In this document: positions 5,785-7,689 of the stretch, piece after piece | Layout of the letters: every line of letters starts with the position of its first letter | Numbering within the stretch: the first letter of the stretch is position 1 | Origin: Frankiaceae bacterium | GTDB taxonomy: Bacteria > Actinomycetota > Actinomycetes > Mycobacteriales > SCTD01 | Length of the DNA stretch: 7,689 nucleotides | Direction of reading: 5' to 3' | NCBI GenBank assembly: GCA_026786045.1 | Contig: JAJAYV010000191.1 | Location: 1 to 7,689 of the forward strand | Notes under the pieces: generated by a model | Told to the model about the DNA's origin: nothing | Database searches by the model: none | The model's input: only the letters and a program-made list of their open reading frames with translations | Position numbers and translations under genes: made by a program

Positions 5785-6304
5785 CGTGCGCCCTGCCCGA
5801 CCCGAGGACGCCGAGCGGGTCGCGAGGGTCCAGCTCAGCACCTGGCGGACCGCGTACGCCGACCTGCTGCCGCCCGAGGCGCTCGACATCCCGGAGGTGC
5901 AGGCCGCCGCGCTGTGGCTCGGCGCGGTCGAGTCGCCGCCGTCCGCGCGGCACCGGCTGCTCGTCGCGATGGAGCGCGATGAGCTGGTCGGCTTCGCTGC
6001 CAGCGGTCCGGCGTCCGACGAGGGACTGGACGACCCCGTGACCGCCGAGCTGCTGACGCTGCTGGTCGAGCCGCGCTGGGGCCGGCGCGGCCACGGCTCG
6101 CGGCTGGTCGCCGCGACGGTCGACCACTGGCGAGGCGACGGCTCCGAGATCGCCGTGGCGTGGGCGTGGGAGCGCGACCCGGCGACGCGGTCCTTCCTGC
6201 TGGGCAGCGGGTGGGAGCCCGACGGCGCCGTCCGCGGCCTGGACACCGGACCGCGCGTGCAGCAGCAGCTCCGCTTCCACACCGACCTGCGGGAGGCGAC
6301 GTGA
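5771..6304 (+). CDS. GNAT-family N-acetyltransferase
   Basis: A 177-residue protein of the Gcn5-related acetyltransferase family, which transfers acetyl from acetyl-CoA to an amine of a small molecule or protein. The N-terminus VRPARPEDAERVARVQLSTWRTAY (from residue 6) has the usual beta1-alpha1 start. Motif A is at about 94-112, LLTLLVEPRWGRRGHGSRL, with the acetyl-CoA pyrophosphate loop at RRGHGSRL. The usual first Gln/Arg of the Q/R-x-x-G-x-G pattern appears to be Gly104, a modest departure. Motif B resembles RSFLLGSGWEPDG (about 140-152). The GTG start is supported by the -10 element placed for leaderless initiation. Its stop overlaps the start of the DUF2461 gene by 4 nt (GTGA), so the two form an operon. 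The substrate cannot be inferred. Confidence 0.85.
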   Translation: MADVSVRPARPEDAERVARVQLSTWRTAYADLLPPEALDIPEVQAAALWLGAVESPPSARHRLLVAMERDELVGFAASGPASDEGLDDPVTAELLTLLVEPRWGRRGHGSRLVAATVDHWRGDGSEIAVAWAWERDPATRSFLLGSGWEPDGAVRGLDTGPRVQQQLRFHTDLREAT

Positions 6305-6954
6305 CGTTCCCGGGCTTCCCCGAGGCAGCGCTGGTCTTCTACGAGGGGCTGCGCGCCGACAACACCAAGGCGTACTGGACCGACCACAAGGCCGTCTACG
6401 ACAGCGCAGTAAAGGCGCCGATGGAGGTGCTGATCGCCGACCTGGAGCCGGAGTTCGGTGGCGCCAAGTTCTTCCGCCCCTACCGGGATGTGCGCTTCAG
6501 CAAGGACAAGACGCCCTACAAGGACCACGCCGCGGCGGTCGTCGAGGATGACGGCGGCGGCGCGCTCTACGTCCAGCTGTCGGCCGACGGGCTGTATGTC
6601 GGCGGCGGCTACTGGCACACCCAGACCGACCAGGCGCGGCGGCTGCGCGAGGCCGTCGCCGACGACCTGACCGGCGGGCCACTTCAAGCCGTGATCGACG
6701 GCATGAGCGGCTGGGAGGTCCTCGGCGAGCGGCTCAAGCGGTTGCCGAAGCCGTGGACCGCTGATCACCCGCGGGCCGACCTGCTGCACCACAAGGGGCT
6801 GGCCGCCGGGCGGGCCTTCGAGCCGGCGGAGTGGCTGCACGAGCCGGAGTGCGGGGCGCGGGTGGCGGAGGCGTGGCGCGAGGTGCAGCCGCTGAACGCG
6901 TGGCTGGGTCGGTTCGTCGGGCCGACGCGGCGGGAGCTGCCGGCGCGCAGGTAG
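6301..6954 (+). CDS. DUF2461 (TIGR02453) family protein
   Basis: A 217-residue protein of the DUF2461/TIGR02453 family, widespread in bacteria and fungi and without an established function. Family marks are the N-terminal FPGFPEAALVFYEGLRADN (about 3-21) with the following KAYWTDHKAVYD, and the conserved block FFRPYRDVRFSKDKTPYKDH (about 57-76). After these come LYVQLSADGLYVGGGYW (about 89-105) and a C-terminal part ending in WLGRFVGP. The GTG at 6301 is chosen because it overlaps the acetyltransferase stop (GTGA), has GGGAGG 4 nt upstream (6291-6296), and places the family's N-terminal motif at the start. A longer in-frame reading from 6160 lies inside the acetyltransferase and is not credible. 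No signal peptide or membrane segment is seen. Pairing with a GNAT gene suggests co-expression but not a defined role. Confidence 0.88.
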   Translation: MTFPGFPEAALVFYEGLRADNTKAYWTDHKAVYDSAVKAPMEVLIADLEPEFGGAKFFRPYRDVRFSKDKTPYKDHAAAVVEDDGGGALYVQLSADGLYVGGGYWHTQTDQARRLREAVADDLTGGPLQAVIDGMSGWEVLGERLKRLPKPWTADHPRADLLHHKGLAAGRAFEPAEWLHEPECGARVAEAWREVQPLNAWLGRFVGPTRRELPARR

Positions 6955-6963
6955 GGGTAGCGG

Positions 6964-6989
6964 GTCGGTGGAGCGCCTCTGCGCCCGAC
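6964..6989 (+). terminator. Weak candidate terminator after DUF2461
   Basis: GTCGG (6964-6968) pairs with CCGAC (6985-6989), and GCGC (6973-6976) with GCGC (6981-6984) around a CTCT loop, with a 4-nt TGGA bulge on one side. It starts 10 nt after the DUF2461 stop. There is no U-tract and the bulge weakens it, so this is only a plausible end for the acetyltransferase-DUF2461 transcript. Confidence 0.3.
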
Positions 6990-7187
6990 GACGCCCGCCT
7001 ACCGCCAGATCAATCGCCCCGACCAGATGGATCGGCTCGGCCCGGCTCGACCCGCTCGGCGCGCCTTATGCGGCCGCCCAACGCGCCCCTCGTTCTGCGC
7101 GGTCCCGTCCGTCCTGCGGTCATTCAGCAGCCTGGCCACGAGAGTCGATCGTCGTCTCAGACCCTCGTCCACAACTCTGATTGCCTC
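6990..7187. other. Intergenic DNA with no recognised feature
   Basis: No open frame here gives a recognisable protein, and no tRNA, repeat array or insertion-sequence end was seen. The last 100 bases are less GC-rich than the surroundings, in keeping with an approach to the promoter of the DUF222 gene. Confidence 0.5.
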
Positions 7188-7216
7188 TTGCGTTCGAACT
7201 GGTGTTCGAGCACAAT
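7188..7216 (+). promoter_or_regulatory. Predicted leaderless promoter of the DUF222 gene
   Basis: A -35-like TTGCGT (7188-7193) and a -10-like CACAAT (7211-7216; 4 of 6 matches to TATAAT) are separated by 17 bp. The predicted start at 7223 is the A of the ATG, so the mRNA would be leaderless, which agrees with the missing ribosome-binding site. The LexA box lies wholly in the spacer, where bound repressor would exclude RNA polymerase. Confidence 0.55.
7194..7209. promoter_or_regulatory. LexA operator (actinobacterial SOS box)
   Basis: TCGAACTGGTGTTCGA is a perfect match to the mycobacterial/actinobacterial SOS consensus TCGAAC-N4-GTTCGA. It ends 13 nt before the ATG of the DUF222 gene. 13E12-repeat (DUF222) genes of Mycobacterium tuberculosis are among known LexA-regulated genes, so box and gene fit each other. 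DNA damage would be expected to relieve repression through RecA-stimulated LexA cleavage. Confidence 0.85.
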
Positions 7217-7222
7217 GGTCGC

Positions 7223-7689
7223 ATGGCATCAGCAGCAGCGGTCGCAGCCCTCGAACAGGAGTGCCCCTGGCTGCGTCCGGCCTTCGCTGCTGACCTGCAG
7301 ACCCTCGCCGACGGCACCGCCGCGGTCGCCCGGCTGTACGCGGCCGACGCCCGCGTCCTGGCCGGCTGGCCGCCCAGGTCCCGCGCTGCCCGTTCGACGA
7401 GACCGGCTCCACCGCCTGGACCTCGTTCCGGCAGGAGGTCGCGCTGGCCCGCAAGGTGTCCGACCGTGCCGCCGGCACACTCATCCGGCACGCCGTCCGC
7501 CTCACCACCGCCCTGCCCCGCGCCCTCGCGCTGCTCGAAGCCGGCGTCCTCACCGTCGCGCGCGCCACGGCCTACCTCGACGAGCTCGACCACTGCGACG
7601 ACGACCTCGCCCGACGGATCGACGCCGAGCTCGCCGACAAGGTCGCGCTGCTGCCCAAGTGGCGGATCGAGCAAGAAGTCCGCAAAGCC
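7223..7689 (+). pseudogene. DUF222 (13E12/HNH-endonuclease type) gene with frameshift; 3' end beyond window
   Basis: This is the N-terminal part of a DUF222 protein, a family of multicopy actinobacterial proteins that usually end in an HNH nuclease domain, which would lie beyond the right edge. The frame beginning at the ATG of 7223 reads MASAAAVAALEQECPWLRPA and continues to ARVLAG at about 7366. From there the DUF222 sequence continues one frame over (codons from 7372): AAQVPRCPFDETGSTAWTSF, then a segment with RKVSDRAAGTLIRHAVRLTT and LPRALALLEAGVLTVARA, to the edge. Loss of one C in a GGCCTGGCC context, leaving GGCTGGCC near 7364-7371, restores a continuous GLAAQV if reversed. The second frame has a TGA at 7291 and no ATG, GTG or TTG start between there and the junction, so it cannot start alone with a full domain. 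The first frame stays open to the edge but turns into a Pro/Ser/Arg-rich nonsense sequence. It may be a recent pseudogene, a sequencing error or, less likely, a recoding site. ATG 7215 is in the wrong frame. Confidence 0.75.

Noticed and set aside
3871..5982. Very long plus-strand open frame (about 700 codons) opposite the glycosylase and aldehyde dehydrogenase
   Set aside because: It is an antisense shadow in high-GC DNA: its translation is rich in Arg, Gly, Ala and Val with no recognisable domain, and it crosses several real genes on both strands.
4226..6280. Very long minus-strand open frame (about 680 codons) through the aldehyde dehydrogenase and the acetyltransferase
   Set aside because: It is out of frame with the clear aldehyde dehydrogenase and antisense to the acetyltransferase. 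Its composition is low-complexity Arg/Ala/Gly and no family motif is visible.
6160..6300. Longer N-terminus for the DUF2461 protein starting at 6160
   Set aside because: That stretch lies inside the acetyltransferase and translates to Arg/Gly-rich sequence unlike the family; the GTG at 6301 has a ribosome-binding site and coincides with the family's N-terminal motif.
7215..7217. Upstream ATG as the DUF222 start
   Set aside because: It is in a different frame from the family-like N-terminal sequence and would place the start before the predicted transcription start.
7251..7256. Second TCGAAC inside the DUF222 coding sequence as another SOS half-site
   Set aside because: The partner GTTCGA is missing at the required 4-nt spacing, so it is only a half-site occurring within codons.

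Overview
The window is high-GC DNA with GTG starts, compact operons, leaderless-looking promoters and a LexA box of the form TCGAAC-N4-GTTCGA. Together these point to an actinobacterium (Actinomycetota). The genus cannot be fixed from the sequence; a Nocardioides- or Geodermatophilus-like lineage would fit, but that is only a guess.

Layout. From the left edge to about 5.7 kb the genes lie on the minus strand. Read in transcription order they are a succinate-semialdehyde-type aldehyde dehydrogenase (5721-4315), a YcaQ/AlkZ-family DNA glycosylase (4311-3103), a GMC-family FAD oxidoreductase (3074-1449), a strong hairpin terminator (1402-1445), and an amidase-signature hydrolase (start 1165) that runs off the left edge. 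The first three have gaps of only 3 and 28 nt and form one likely operon. It joins alcohol oxidation, aldehyde oxidation and a DNA-lesion glycosylase of a family known for interstrand-crosslink repair. Between the amidase and the GMC gene, on the plus strand, is a possible nine-codon ORF (1362-1391). It has a good ribosome-binding site and is followed at once by two hairpins.

From 5771 to 6954 the plus strand carries a two-gene unit with a 4-nt overlap: a GNAT acetyltransferase and a DUF2461 (TIGR02453) protein. The 49-bp gap between this unit and the aldehyde dehydrogenase holds two overlapping, back-to-back -10 elements sharing one CTAG centre. The acetyltransferase is probably translated from a leaderless mRNA.

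The right end (7188-7689) begins a DUF222 (13E12/HNH-endonuclease type) gene behind a perfect actinobacterial SOS box. The box fills the spacer between a plausible -35 and -10, and the predicted transcription start is the A of the ATG. The gene has an apparent single-base deletion near 7366: the DUF222 protein switches reading frame there, although the first frame stays open to the window edge.

Most of the window is ordinary metabolism. The most interesting spots are the structured nonapeptide locus, the SOS-controlled and frameshifted DUF222 gene, the overlapping divergent promoter, and the glycosylase sitting between aldehyde and alcohol oxidoreductases. No tRNA, rRNA, CRISPR array or insertion sequence was recognised.
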